Assembly: GCA_900317845.1 (NCBI GenBank)
Contig: ONII01000001.1
Coordinates: forward strand, 104,802-168,801
DNA length: 64,000 nucleotides
Source of the DNA: an uncultured Bacteroidales bacterium
Lineage (GTDB): Bacteria; Bacteroidota; Bacteroidia; Bacteroidales; UBA932
Direction of reading: 5' to 3'
A model generated the notes under the pieces. It was not told the DNA's origin, did no database searches, and was given only the letters and a program-made list of their open reading frames with translations. Below, piece after piece: positions 16,447 through 24,318 of this stretch. The number at the start of each line of letters is the position of its first letter. Within the stretch, counting starts at the first letter, position 1. The position numbers and the translations under genes are program-made.

Positions 16447-16605
16447 TTATTCTGCCGGGGAAAAATCGTCCTTCCCTACCCCGCAAACCGGGCAAACCCA
16501 GTCGGCCGGGATGTCAGCGAAAGCGGTTCCAGGGGCGATGCCACCGTCCGGGTCGCCCACAGCGGGATCATAGATGTACCCGCAAATGTCGCATACGTAT
16601 TTCAT
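16447..16605 (-). CDS. Rubredoxin
   Basis: A 52-residue protein starting [13 protein letters not shown]. The four cysteines are C5, C8, C38 and C41, in two CxxC(G) knuckles (YVCDICGY and [10 protein letters not shown]), which bind one iron. [12 protein letters not shown] and IPADW are the usual rubredoxin connecting segments. It is a small cytoplasmic electron carrier, often for oxygen or peroxide detoxification in anaerobes. It lies 29 bases after the class I fumarase gene on the same strand and probably shares its transcript. A hairpin follows. Confidence 0.95.
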   Translation of the reverse strand: MKYVCDICGYIYDPAVGDPDGGIAPGTAFADIPADWVCPVCGVGKDDFSPAE

Positions 16606-16634
16606 ATCCTTGTTATTGTGTTAAGTGGTTTCTA

Positions 16635-18263
16635 TTACAGGCCGATACTCTTGAAGAAATCGTTGCCTTTGTCGTCCACCAGGATGAAGGCCGGGAAGTC
16701 TTCTACGGTGATTTTCCAGATGGCCTCCATGCCCAGCTCCGGGTACTCCACGCACTCGATGCTGCGGATGCTGCTCTGGGAAAGCACGGCCGCCACGCCG
16801 CCGATGGTGCCCAGGTAGAAGCCGCCATGCTTCTGGCAGGCGTCCGTGACCACCTTGGAGCGGTTGCCCTTGGCGATCATCACCAGCGAAGCGCCATGGT
16901 CCTGGAATTCGTCCACGTACGGGTCCATGCGGTTGGCCGTGGTGGGGCCCATGGAGCCGCAAGGGTAGCCTGCGGGCGTTTTGGCCGGGCCGGCGTACAG
17001 GATGGGATGGTCCTTGAAGTACTGCGGCATCCCTTCACCGGCATCCAGGCGGGCCTTGAGCTTGGCGTGGGCAATGTCGCGGGCCACAATGATGGTGCCC
17101 TTCAGGTTCACGCGGGTGCCTACGGCGTATTTGGTCAGTTCCGCCCGTACGGCGTCAATGCCTTTGTCCAGGTCGATTTCAATGCCCTTGGGGCCTTCAC
17201 CGGGCCTGCGGAACTCCTCCGGAATGAGCTCCGAGGGGTTGCTGTCCATCTTCTCGATCCAGACGCCGTCCGCATTGATCTTGGACTTGATGTTGCGGTC
17301 TGCGCTGCAGCTCACGCCCATGCCGATGGGGCAGCTGGCACCGTGGCGGGGCAGACGCACCACGCGGATGTCGTGGGCCAGGTACTTGCCGCCGAACTGG
17401 GCGCCCAGGCCAATCTTCTGTGCCTCCTTCAGGAGTTTTTCTTCAAGGTCGATGTCACGGAAGGCGCGGCCGGTCTCGTCGCCGGTGGTGGGCAGGGCAT
17501 CGTAGAACTTGATGCTCGCAAGCTTAACGGTGAGAAGGTTTTTCTCGGCCGATGTGCCGCCAATCACAAAGGCAATGTGGTAAGGCGGGCAAGCCGCCGT
17601 GCCCAGCGAGCGCATTTTCTCCACCAGGAAGGGGATGAGGGTGCCTTCGTTCTGGATGGTGGCCTTGGTCATGGGGTAGAAGTACGTCTTGTTGGCGCTG
17701 CCGCCGCCCTTGGCGACCATCACAAAGCGGTATTCTGCGCCGCGGGTGGCCTCAATGTCAATCTGAGCGGGCAGGTTGCACTTGGTATTTACCTCGTTGT
17801 ACATGTCCAGCGGGGCGTTTTGGCTGTAACGGAGATTCTCCTGGGTGTAGGTTTCATAGACCCCTAAGCTCAGGGCTTCCTCGTCCTCAAAGTCCGTCCA
17901 GACCTGCTGGCCTTTTTCCCCGTGGATGATGGCGGTGCCGGTGTCCTGGCAGAACGGGAGCACGCCCTTGACGGCCGTCTCTGCGTTGCGCAGGAACTGT
18001 AGGGCTACGTATTTGTCGTTGTCCGATGCCTCCGGGTCCTTGAGGATGGCGGCCACCTGCTCGTTGTGCGCGCGGCGCAGCATGAACTGGCAGTCATGGA
18101 ACGACTGCCGGGCCACCAGCGTAAGGGCCTCCGGCGATACCTCCAGAATGGTTTTGTCTCCGAACGTAGTGGTTTTTACCAGCTTTTCCGACCCGGGAAT
18201 CTTGTAATACTCCGTGGAGTCCGGTCCCAGCTGGAACATGGGTGCATATTTGAAGCTTGCCAT
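16635..18263 (-). CDS. Class I fumarate hydratase (iron-sulfur)
   Basis: The 542-residue single-chain enzyme interconverts fumarate and malate with an oxygen-sensitive 4Fe-4S cluster. The N-terminal alpha-type part has [16 protein letters not shown] and the SCPIGMG cysteine region, as in the FumA/FumB fold. The C-terminal beta-type part has [25 protein letters not shown]-tartrate dehydratase is a relative but is normally split in two subunits. The full fusion and the neighbouring aspartase support fumarase. The neighbour rubredoxin may serve redox protection or repair (inference). Confidence 0.92.
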   Translation of the reverse strand: MASFKYAPMFQLGPDSTEYYKIPGSEKLVKTTTFGDKTILEVSPEALTLVARQSFHDCQFMLRRAHNEQVAAILKDPEASDNDKYVALQFLRNAETAVKGVLPFCQDTGTAIIHGEKGQQVWTDFEDEEALSLGVYETYTQENLRYSQNAPLDMYNEVNTKCNLPAQIDIEATRGAEYRFVMVAKGGGSANKTYFYPMTKATIQNEGTLIPFLVEKMRSLGTAACPPYHIAFVIGGTSAEKNLLTVKLASIKFYDALPTTGDETGRAFRDIDLEEKLLKEAQKIGLGAQFGGKYLAHDIRVVRLPRHGASCPIGMGVSCSADRNIKSKINADGVWIEKMDSNPSELIPEEFRRPGEGPKGIEIDLDKGIDAVRAELTKYAVGTRVNLKGTIIVARDIAHAKLKARLDAGEGMPQYFKDHPILYAGPAKTPAGYPCGSMGPTTANRMDPYVDEFQDHGASLVMIAKGNRSKVVTDACQKHGGFYLGTIGGVAAVLSQSSIRSIECVEYPELGMEAIWKITVEDFPAFILVDDKGNDFFKSIGL

Positions 18264-18283
18264 AAGTACAATAGTTTAACTCA

Positions 18284-18291
18284 CAAATATA
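18284..18291 (-). promoter_or_regulatory. -7 box of fumarase-rubredoxin
   Basis: TATATTTG on the minus strand, 20 bases before the start codon. A divergent, weaker box TATCTTCG (18305-18312) serves the plus-strand gene. Confidence 0.6.
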
Positions 18292-18328
18292 CACAAAAAA
18301 TTGCTATCTTCGCACAAACTATCGACCT

Positions 18329-18961
18329 ATGGCTATCAAGATTAACCTCCAGGAAACGGAGACGGAGCTTTTCTGCAGCTCCAAGTGGTGGGGAGACCCT
18401 GACCTTCCTGCCGATATGGAATACCCCACCGTCCAGGTGACGGAGGACGGGGAAACCTTCGACTACCCCCTCACCTTCGTGTGTCAGATCGACTGCGAAG
18501 ATATTGCCCCGCTGGACCCGGAAGGCAAACTGCCGCACCAGGGGATGTTATACGTTTTTGCCGCCATCGACGAGTACCTGGACTACGATGCCCCCTACCA
18601 CAACGGCCTGGGCGAATGGGCCCGCAAAATGGTGGTGGTCAAGTACACCAAAGCCATCAACATGGAAACCTTCCGCAGCGCCATCCTGGTGGACGACGAG
18701 GACCAGCCCCTCACCCAGCAGCCCCTCAAAATGACCTTCGAGGCTTGTGAGGAACAGGCCGATTGCACCAAGCTCCTGGGCGTTCCCTTCTTCGAGGAAG
18801 TGGGCCGGGAGATGGAAGGCTGCATCAATTTCCTGCAAATAGACTCCGACACCGCCGGCCTCCGCTTCTACGACGGCGGCATGCTCAACCTCCTGTACAA
18901 GCCCACAGACTTGGCCGCCGGCAAGTGGAAGCTGGTACACGCTTACATGACATCCTGCTAG
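18329..18961 (+). CDS. DUF1963 (YwqG-like) protein
   Basis: The 210-residue cytoplasmic protein matches DUF1963. It has SKWWGDPDLPADMEYP at the N-terminus, a core PLTFVCQIDCEDIAPLDPEGKLPHQGMLYVFA and a C-terminal block INFLQIDSDTAGLRFYDGGMLNLLY. Members of this family have no agreed function. The gene is single, divergent from fumarase, and ends at a strong hairpin. Confidence 0.8.
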   Translation: MAIKINLQETETELFCSSKWWGDPDLPADMEYPTVQVTEDGETFDYPLTFVCQIDCEDIAPLDPEGKLPHQGMLYVFAAIDEYLDYDAPYHNGLGEWARKMVVVKYTKAINMETFRSAILVDDEDQPLTQQPLKMTFEACEEQADCTKLLGVPFFEEVGREMEGCINFLQIDSDTAGLRFYDGGMLNLLYKPTDLAAGKWKLVHAYMTSC

Positions 18962-18999
18962 CGTGACACTTAACCTGTTGACCATCAACATTTTCCAGT

Positions 19000-19032
19000 A
19001 TAATCCTCGTTCGATTTTTGAACGAGGATTAT
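19000..19032. terminator. Hairpin terminator
   Basis: ATAATCCTCGTTC (19000-19012) pairs perfectly with GAACGAGGATTAT (19020-19032) around a loop GATTTTT. The remaining bases up to the porin promoter (19033-19200) show no gene. Confidence 0.85.
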
Positions 19033-19206
19033 CATGTAACGCACTCTGTATCAGGGAGTTGACGGTCACGCGCCAGGTGTCATCCTAGCGGACTTTGCCT
19101 CACCAGGTGCGGTCATGGGTCCAGAAAGTGGGACGATGACAGCACCCGGGAAGCAGGAATGGGAAGAAAGGTGGGGGCGGAGGTGGAGGGTATGGCAAAT
19201 TATTTG

Positions 19207-19214
19207 TATATTTG
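19207..19214 (+). promoter_or_regulatory. -7 box of the porin operon
   Basis: TATATTTG, 6 bases before the ATG at 19221. This is unusually close, as also at 1020 and 10357. Confidence 0.55.
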
Positions 19215-19220
19215 CAGGAT

Positions 19221-21989
19221 ATGGCGAAACTGTGGACAGACATCCTGCTCCCGCTGGCAGTGGCCGGAGGGGTGGCAGCGCAGACGCTGGGCGTGGAAAT
19301 GAACCGCGCCAGGGTGCTGCATGCCTGGTTCCCGGACGCCAAGCGGGACACCGTGCAAGTGGACTCTCTCCACCGCCCCCTGGACAGCCTGGTAAAAGTC
19401 CTGCAGAAGGACAGTACGCAGCGTCCTTCCCTGGATAGCCTGTCCCCAAGGGACCCCCTGGATAGCCTGGCCAGAGCCGCCATGGAGCAGATGCAGAAAG
19501 ACAGCATCCGCGCCCGGCGGGACAGCCTCACGGAGGAAGAAGACCTCTTTGGCGCAGAGGACAATGTCCCCACGGTCTATGCCCGGGACACCATGAAGGT
19601 GCCGGACAGCCTCAAACTCACGGACCCCTTCCTGTACCAGTGGTACGTAGCCACCAAGGACAGCTACACCCACAAACTGGTGATAGACTCCCTGAAAGCG
19701 GAAGGCGACACCCTCATCTGGCCCCGCGTAGACTCCCTCTTTGTGGCCGATTCCACCCTCCAGGCCCAGATTGCCTGGGAAAAGAAGTGGGCGAGCATGA
19801 GCAAAGCGGAGCGCAAGCGCTGGATTTACGAACACGTGCAACTCCCCGTCATCCTGCACAAACAGGACAGCATCCTCAAGCGGAAAGACAGCCTCAAGCG
19901 CATCAAGGACAGCATTATCCAGAACACCCCGCGTATCCTGGAAACGCCCTTCCTGCCGGACAGCCTGCTGTACAAGCGCCTCACTACCTGGAAGCACAAC
20001 CGCCTGTTCAACAGCATGGAAATGGTAAAATGGGACACCACCGCCAACTACCATTTCTACGACTATCCCTTCATGCGGGAAGACGCCGGCGCCACCTGGC
20101 TGGGCATGCCGGGCAGTGCAGTCCAGCAGTACAACTACTTCCGCCGGGACCAGGAGCAAAGCGCCAGCTTCTACAAGGCCCAGGAAAGCTGGACCTATAA
20201 TGCAGAAAACTTCACGTTCTTCAATACCAAAACCCCGTACACAGAGCTGGAATACTCCGGCAACCTGTTCAACAGCAGCAGTTTAAGCGCCGACAACTTC
20301 CGCGTTTTCACCACGCAGAACATCCTTCCCTCGCTTAACATCGCCCTGGAAATGAAACGCTACGGCGGCGCCGGTACCCTCAAGAACGAAAAGACGGACA
20401 ACCGCACCTACTTTGTGAGCGGCAACTACCTGGGCAAGCGCTACATGGCCCATGCCGGCTTCATTTACAACAAGATTTCCCGGCAGGAAAGCGGCGGTAT
20501 GGTGGACAACCTGTGGATCCGGGACACCACGGTGGACGTTCGCGAAATCAACGTAAACCTGGCTGCCGCCTCCAACAGCTATCGGAAGATGACCGTTTTT
20601 GCAGACCAGACCTTCCGCATTCCCTTCACCTTCATCGAGAAACTCAAGCACCGCGGAGACACCACCTGGCACCCTTCGGACACCCTGGACCGGGACGCCA
20701 CCACGGCCTTCGTGGGCACGGCAACGGAGTTCACTACCTACAGTAAAAAGTACGTGGACAATAATTCCGACGAACTGGCCACCTTCTACAACGAGGTTTT
20801 CAACATCAACCCGGCCAAGAGTGCGGATTCCCTTCGCAACATGCGCCTGGACAACCGCGTGTTCATCCGCCTGCAACCCTGGAAGGACAACGCCATCGTC
20901 TCAAAAATTGAAGGCGGTATTGGCGACCGTTTCCAAACCTTCTACCTGCAGGATCCGGACGAAGTCCTGTACAAGCCTTCCAGCCACAAGTGGAACAGCG
21001 TGTATGCCTATGCCGGGGTGGAAGGCAGCTTTAAGCGCTACCTCAAATGGGACGCTACCGGCATGTATACCTTTGCCGGAAAAGAGGTAAACGACTTCTC
21101 TATCAATGCCAACGCAACGCTCAACTTCTTCCCCTTCCGCCGGCATCCGGACAACCCTATCAGCCTCAAGGCCCATTTTGAGACCAAGCTCAAGACGCCG
21201 GACTTTTACCAGCAGCATTTCTATTCCAACCACTTCCGCTGGGAGAACGACTTCTCCAAATTATCGACCACAAAAGTGCATGCCACGCTGGACATCCCCC
21301 GCTGGCAGCTGAAAGCGGAGGTAGGCTATGCCCTTCTGGCCAACCAGGTGTATTACGACACCCTGGGCGTTGTGCGGCAGCATGGTACGGCGGAGAGCGT
21401 GTTCACCGTCGGGCTCACCAAAAACTTCGCCTTCGGGCCGGTGCATCTGGACAACACCGCCCTGGTGCAGTTGTCGTCCAACCAGAATGTACTGCCCCTC
21501 CCTACCCTGGCCCTGAACCTGCGCTGGTACCTGCAGTTCAATATTATCGACCCCAAAGTACTGCAACTGCAGCTGGGCCTCAACGCCCGCTACACCACCT
21601 ATTGGTACGCGCCGTCCTACAACCCGGTCACGGGCACCTTCACCACGCAAAACAAGGAGCGCTACGGCAACTGCCCGGTGTTTGACGTGTTCATCAACGC
21701 CCAGTGGAAGAAGTGCTGCATCTTTGTCAAGCTGGAGAACGCCGGCAACGGCTGGCCCATGCAGCGCAAGGACTACTTCACCGCACATCATTATATCCAG
21801 ACTTCCCGCGCCATCAAGATTGGCGTATCGTGGCCGTTCTACCCGCGTCTGGGAAAACTGCGCACGCTCAGTTCGCGTGCCAGCGGCGGCGGCATGGGCG
21901 GCGGAAAAGGCGGGAACAGCAGCAGCGGCGGACTCGGTGGCGGCCTGGGCGGCGGGCTCTCCAGCGGGCTTAAAAGTATGACCCGATGA
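19221..21989 (+). CDS. Large putative porin (Porin_10-like outer-membrane barrel)
   Basis: 922 residues with an N-terminal hydrophobic signal (LLPLAVAGGVAAQ). Residues about 35-260 are rich in Asp-Ser-Leu repeats (DSLHRPLDSL, DSLSPRDPLDSL, RKDSLKRIKDS), probably periplasmic. From about 270 on there are long series of amphipathic beta-strands, as in Bacteroidota Porin_10 proteins; substrates are unknown. The C-terminal 35 residues are glycine/serine-rich (GGGMGGGKGG, GGLGGGLGGG), which is unusual for a barrel normally ending in an aromatic residue. The ATG at 19221 is preferred over TTG at 19212. The next gene overlaps its stop by 4 bases. Confidence 0.8.
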   Translation: MAKLWTDILLPLAVAGGVAAQTLGVEMNRARVLHAWFPDAKRDTVQVDSLHRPLDSLVKVLQKDSTQRPSLDSLSPRDPLDSLARAAMEQMQKDSIRARRDSLTEEEDLFGAEDNVPTVYARDTMKVPDSLKLTDPFLYQWYVATKDSYTHKLVIDSLKAEGDTLIWPRVDSLFVADSTLQAQIAWEKKWASMSKAERKRWIYEHVQLPVILHKQDSILKRKDSLKRIKDSIIQNTPRILETPFLPDSLLYKRLTTWKHNRLFNSMEMVKWDTTANYHFYDYPFMREDAGATWLGMPGSAVQQYNYFRRDQEQSASFYKAQESWTYNAENFTFFNTKTPYTELEYSGNLFNSSSLSADNFRVFTTQNILPSLNIALEMKRYGGAGTLKNEKTDNRTYFVSGNYLGKRYMAHAGFIYNKISRQESGGMVDNLWIRDTTVDVREINVNLAAASNSYRKMTVFADQTFRIPFTFIEKLKHRGDTTWHPSDTLDRDATTAFVGTATEFTTYSKKYVDNNSDELATFYNEVFNINPAKSADSLRNMRLDNRVFIRLQPWKDNAIVSKIEGGIGDRFQTFYLQDPDEVLYKPSSHKWNSVYAYAGVEGSFKRYLKWDATGMYTFAGKEVNDFSINANATLNFFPFRRHPDNPISLKAHFETKLKTPDFYQQHFYSNHFRWENDFSKLSTTKVHATLDIPRWQLKAEVGYALLANQVYYDTLGVVRQHGTAESVFTVGLTKNFAFGPVHLDNTALVQLSSNQNVLPLPTLALNLRWYLQFNIIDPKVLQLQLGLNARYTTYWYAPSYNPVTGTFTTQNKERYGNCPVFDVFINAQWKKCCIFVKLENAGNGWPMQRKDYFTAHHYIQTSRAIKIGVSWPFYPRLGKLRTLSSRASGGGMGGGKGGNSSSGGLGGGLGGGLSSGLKSMTR

Positions 21990-22606
21990 AAAAAGCCGGT
22001 AAATACGCCCTTGCCGCAGGGCTACTGGTCGCCTTTTTCCTGATTCCCTACGAGGTGCACAAACACAGTTCCCCGGGAAAAAGTTTCGCCACGGTCCAGG
22101 ACCTCCCCGCTCCCCTGAGCCCCTACGATTCCCTCATTCGCATGTATGCCGACAGTATAGGCTGGGACTGGCGCCTGGTGGCCGCTGTCATCCGGCAGGA
22201 GTCGCATTTCAACAGCCACGTGGTTTCCCCCGGCGGCGCCGTGGGCCTGATGCAGATTCAATCGGGGAAATACAGCCAGCAAACGCTGCTGGACCCGGAG
22301 CAGAACATCCGGATTGGCACGCGTTACCTTCGTAAACTGGAACAGATGTACTCCGCCGCCAGCGCCCTGGATACGCTCAAATTCACCCTGACAGCATATA
22401 ATCTGGGCGACGGGAAGTTGCGCCAGCTAAAGGCCGATGCCGCCGCCCGCGGCCGGGACGCCGACCAGTGGGACCAGGTGCTCCCGCTCCGGCACAAGAG
22501 CCGGCACTATGTAAACAGCATTTTGCGGCAATTCGAGCACTACCTGGCTACGCAGCCTTCTGCTGCGCGTCTTCGTGCGCTTTCCGATACAATTCCCACG
22601 AATTAA
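21986..22606 (+). CDS. Lytic transglycosylase (SLT domain)
   Basis: 206 residues with an N-terminal membrane anchor or signal (about 8-24). The SLT fold starts with SIGWDWRLVAAVIRQES, where the glutamate in RQES is the catalytic acid. It continues with SPGGAVGLMQI, NIRIGTRYLRKLEQMY and TAYNLGDGKL, then HYVNSIL near the end. It cleaves peptidoglycan between MurNAc and GlcNAc. ATGA overlap with the porin gene indicates translational coupling. It could open the wall locally for the porin or act in remodelling (inference). Its last 59 bases overlap the convergent transporter gene. Confidence 0.9.
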   Translation: MKKAGKYALAAGLLVAFFLIPYEVHKHSSPGKSFATVQDLPAPLSPYDSLIRMYADSIGWDWRLVAAVIRQESHFNSHVVSPGGAVGLMQIQSGKYSQQTLLDPEQNIRIGTRYLRKLEQMYSAASALDTLKFTLTAYNLGDGKLRQLKADAAARGRDADQWDQVLPLRHKSRHYVNSILRQFEHYLATQPSAARLRALSDTIPTN

Positions 22607-23513
22607 AGAGGTTCTGCCAGATGGCATAGAGCCCGCCCGCAACGGAAGTGACGGGCGTTAAATAATTGTATCCCAGCCAAATAAGGAAGCCGGTATTCTT
22701 CTGCCCCAGCGCCTGCCCGGCCGTAAGGCTCTCCACTTTGGTGCGTCCCATCCATCGTCCGGTAAAAAACTGCACAAAGCAGCAGAGCACAGACACAAGG
22801 ACGATTCCCGCTACTGCCCACACCCCCAGGCTGCTCAGCAGGAGCGCCCGCGTAGAAAGGACCATGGCCAGCGTGAGGCCGATGCCCCAGACATAGAAAG
22901 AGTTGGAAGCCCAGCGCATCAGGCGCCGCTGCAGGCCATGGGTGGTGTAGCGCACCAGCCAGGCCAGCAGGCCGGGCAGAATGAGCACCGGGAATACCTT
23001 GAGGGCGATATGCCCCACATAGGCCCAGAAGCCCAGGGTAGAGGATGGATTCACCAGCGGAATAATGAGCGGAATGAGGAAGGTGCCCACCCCATTGATG
23101 AGGACCAGATAGGTCACGGTGCCGGCAAGGTCTCCGCCCAGGCGATCCGTAATCACACCCGCTGCCGATGCCGTAGGGCAAATCATGCACAGCATGGCGC
23201 ATTCCAGGAGCATCCGCAGCTCCCCCCGGGTCAATGCCACCAGCCCCGCGAGCGCCAGGAAACTGAGCACCTGAACGGCCAGCGCCCCCAGATGCCATCG
23301 GCTCAGCTTAAGGTCATGGGGCGATATTTTCACAAACTGGAAAAACAGCAGCACGGCAATCACCAGCCGCTGTCCCTCCGACGCCGCAACATGCAGCACC
23401 GGCCCCCAGGGATGGAGTACCGGCACAAAATGGTACACCAGATAAAGGCCGATGCCCAGCACAATGGCGCAGGGCAGCATCCATTCTTTTAAAAAGCCGA
23501 TGAGCTTTTTCAT
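22548..23513 (-). CDS. BASS-family (bile acid:Na+ symporter-like) transporter
   Basis: The 321-residue inner-membrane protein has nine to ten hydrophobic segments. Segments such as MLLECAMLCMICPTASAAGVITDRLGG and TAGQALGQKNTGFLIWLGYNYL resemble the crossed broken-helix motifs of the BASS superfamily. Substrates could be bile acids, pantoate or other organic anions; the sequence does not decide. It follows the YitT/YczE-like gene on the same strand, with a 43-base gap filled by a dispersed repeat that abuts its ATG. Its 3' end overlaps the lytic transglycosylase gene tail-to-tail. Confidence 0.78.
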   Translation of the reverse strand: MKKLIGFLKEWMLPCAIVLGIGLYLVYHFVPVLHPWGPVLHVAASEGQRLVIAVLLFFQFVKISPHDLKLSRWHLGALAVQVLSFLALAGLVALTRGELRMLLECAMLCMICPTASAAGVITDRLGGDLAGTVTYLVLINGVGTFLIPLIIPLVNPSSTLGFWAYVGHIALKVFPVLILPGLLAWLVRYTTHGLQRRLMRWASNSFYVWGIGLTLAMVLSTRALLLSSLGVWAVAGIVLVSVLCCFVQFFTGRWMGRTKVESLTAGQALGQKNTGFLIWLGYNYLTPVTSVAGGLYAIWQNLFNSWELYRKAHEDAQQKAA

Positions 23514-23550
23514 GAGATTTCCCGACTCGCTTTGCTCGCTCGAAATGACA
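23514..23550 (-). repeat. REP-like repeat copy A, abutting a start codon
   Basis: On the minus strand it reads TTGTCATTTCGA, then a short inverted repeat (CGAGC...AAGCGAG), ending in GAAATCTC immediately before the ATG. The same element is found at 28600-28636 before another gene. Confidence 0.8.
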
Positions 23551-23556
23551 AGCTCC

Positions 23557-24243
23557 TTACGGATGAATGTACTTGTTCACGAGCGGGGCAAAGAGCCGGT
23601 CCATGAGCGGGTCTGTGAAACGCATGCAGATACCGGTGAGGAAGGCCAACAGGAGCGTTCCCTCCCGGATGACCACCGTGAAACCGTTACCGGTGAGCAG
23701 GCCAAAGGTGAACCAGGCAAACGCAGCCGTAAGAGCCACCAACGCAATGTCGAACACCACCTTCACGGTGCTGAAGGGCGCCTTGGTGACGCGGCTGAGC
23801 ACGGCGGTGGTCATGTCACCGGCCAGAATCCAGCCCTCTCCCAGCACCTCCAGTTTAATGCCGATGGCCGTGAGGGGGATGGAGACAATGCACAGCAGCA
23901 TTTGCAGCCAGTACTCCGTTGCCGGAGAGGCAATGGCGTCGAACAGCCAGATGGAGGCGTCGCATAGGTAGCCGAACACAAAAGCGGCGGGAATCTGCAT
24001 GAGGTAGCTGAGTTTGAAGTCTTTCCGTAACAGGGCCCACTGCAGAAGGATAAACACCAGGTGCATGATCCAGGTGAACGTTCCCACGGACAAGGCCGGC
24101 CAGGCCAAGTTAAAAATAGTGGGCGGGCAGGATGGCGGCGCAATGCCCAGGTTGGACTTGATGGATATACCCACCCCCAGCGCCACAATGATGAGCCCCA
24201 GGGTGGAAATGCCGTACCTTACCAGGATATTCTGTACTTTCAT
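23557..24243 (-). CDS. YitT/YczE-family membrane protein
   Basis: 228 residues with five hydrophobic helices. The N-terminus VRYGISTLGLIIVALGVGISIKSNLG and the block GEGWILAGDMTTAVLSRVTK agree with the YczE/YyaS/YitT family. The function of this family is unclear; a transport role has been proposed. It is the first gene of a two-gene unit with the BASS-type transporter. Confidence 0.8.
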   Translation of the reverse strand: MKVQNILVRYGISTLGLIIVALGVGISIKSNLGIAPPSCPPTIFNLAWPALSVGTFTWIMHLVFILLQWALLRKDFKLSYLMQIPAAFVFGYLCDASIWLFDAIASPATEYWLQMLLCIVSIPLTAIGIKLEVLGEGWILAGDMTTAVLSRVTKAPFSTVKVVFDIALVALTAAFAWFTFGLLTGNGFTVVIREGTLLLAFLTGICMRFTDPLMDRLFAPLVNKYIHP

Positions 24244-24281
24244 AAAATCAGATTAAGTATGCAAATATCCGCATAATTGTG

Positions 24282-24289
24282 TAATTTTG
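24282..24289 (+). promoter_or_regulatory. -7 box of pepO
   Basis: TAATTTTG, 29 bases before the ATG at 24319. No clear -33 element was found. Confidence 0.5.
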
Positions 24290-24318
24290 CAAACTGTGAA
24301 CTTATAATGTAACACTAT

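Noticed and set aside
16635-18263. L-tartrate dehydratase
   Set aside because: Usually two separate subunits; the fused single chain and context favour fumarase.
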